Shown here piece after piece: positions 14,258-14,358 of a stretch of 14,358 nt of DNA. The notes under the pieces were generated by a model. That model did no database searches. It was not told the DNA's origin and worked only from the letters and a program-made list of their open reading frames with translations. The stretch is from contig URCA01000061.1 of assembly GCA_900546265.1 (NCBI GenBank), positions 1-14,358 of the forward strand, written 5' to 3'. Each line of letters begins with the position of its first letter. Within the stretch, counting starts at the first letter, position 1. This stretch comes from an uncultured Oscillospiraceae bacterium. Lineage in GTDB: Bacteria; Bacillota; Clostridia; Oscillospirales; Acutalibacteraceae. A program made the position numbers and the translations under genes.

Positions 14258-14286
14258 AGTATAGCACACCCGGACACCGGATGCAA
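14258..14286 (-). promoter_or_regulatory. Promoter of rpiB
   Basis: On the minus strand, TATACT (14258-14263) with an extended -10 (TGCTATACT). A weak -35, TTGCAT (14281-14286), lies 17 bases upstream. The spacer and the -35 lie inside the nested palindrome at 14263-14305. Confidence 0.65.
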
Positions 14287-14305
14287 TCCGGAGCCCGGGT
14301 GTGCT
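14263..14305. repeat. Nested palindrome over the rpiB promoter
   Basis: The outer arms AGCACACCCGG (14263-14273) and CCGGGTGTGCT (14295-14305) pair perfectly over 11 bp. Inside, CCGGAT (14277-14282) and ATCCGG (14286-14291) form a second perfect stem around GCA. No T run follows on either side, so it is not a standard terminator. It may be a dispersed repeat unit or an operator. Confidence 0.6.
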
Positions 14306-14332
14306 CAGCTTGTCGATAAAGTCGACAAGCTG
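14306..14332. repeat. Second perfect hairpin beside the rpiB palindrome
   Basis: CAGCTTGTCGA (14306-14316) and TCGACAAGCTG (14322-14332) form an 11-bp stem with a 5-base loop, directly abutting the preceding palindrome. No T run follows. The remaining bases to the window end show no gene. Confidence 0.55.
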
Positions 14333-14358
14333 CTGGACGGGGACGCCTGATCACGGCG

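Noticed and set aside
14187..14354. N-terminal extension of RpiB
   Set aside because: The frame is open, but the added residues are Arg-rich and overlap the promoter and palindromes. The 151-residue form matches the family length.

Overview
The window looks like a GC-rich chromosomal segment of a Gram-positive anaerobe of the class Clostridia, probably an Oscillospiraceae/Ruminococcaceae relative. This is inferred from protein character: ThyX in place of ThyA, MltG with a long acidic cytoplasmic N-terminus, a two-component system with an intramembrane-type kinase next to an ABC exporter, and strong GGAGG-type ribosome binding sites. There is no tRNA, rRNA, CRISPR array, transposase or phage gene. 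No gene-free stretch exceeds about 250 bases.

Left block (minus strand, about 6172 down to 52). One housekeeping run reads thyX, tmk, a DUF2156 protein, a GNAT acetyltransferase, a DJ-1/PfpI protein, 5-formyltetrahydrofolate cyclo-ligase and mltG. Its only convincing promoter (TTGAAC-17-TATAAT) lies upstream of thyX, and a strong intrinsic terminator follows mltG. Gaps are short (at most about 61 bases) and two junctions overlap: thyX/tmk share one base in TGATG, and DJ-1/cyclo-ligase overlap by 10 bases. ThyX, Tmk and the cyclo-ligase form a dTMP/folate core. MltG and possibly DUF2156 concern the cell envelope.

Middle block. A small minus-strand ComEA-like gene has its own promoter and terminator. 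It is divergent from a plus-strand module of OmpR-type response regulator, histidine kinase with almost no extracellular loop, MacB/LolD-type ATPase, and an 889-residue FtsX-type permease with two large extracellular domains. The most interesting non-coding signal is a dyad of the form TGAC(G/A)-N4-(C/T)GTCA, found both upstream of the regulator gene and overlapping the kinase stop codon upstream of the ABC genes. A CGTCA half-site sits exactly 21 nt before the -10 box in both places. This suggests the regulator controls both promoters.

Right block. A TspO/MBR membrane protein (plus) converges on an unrecognised four-helix membrane protein (minus) across a shared 15-bp terminator. Then rpiB (minus) follows with its own promoter and terminator. 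Its promoter is embedded in a nested palindrome, with a second perfect hairpin next to it near the window's right end.

No clearly new defence or mobile system is visible. The best candidates for follow-up are the shared operator of the regulator/ABC module, the nested palindromes near rpiB, and the unrecognised membrane protein.
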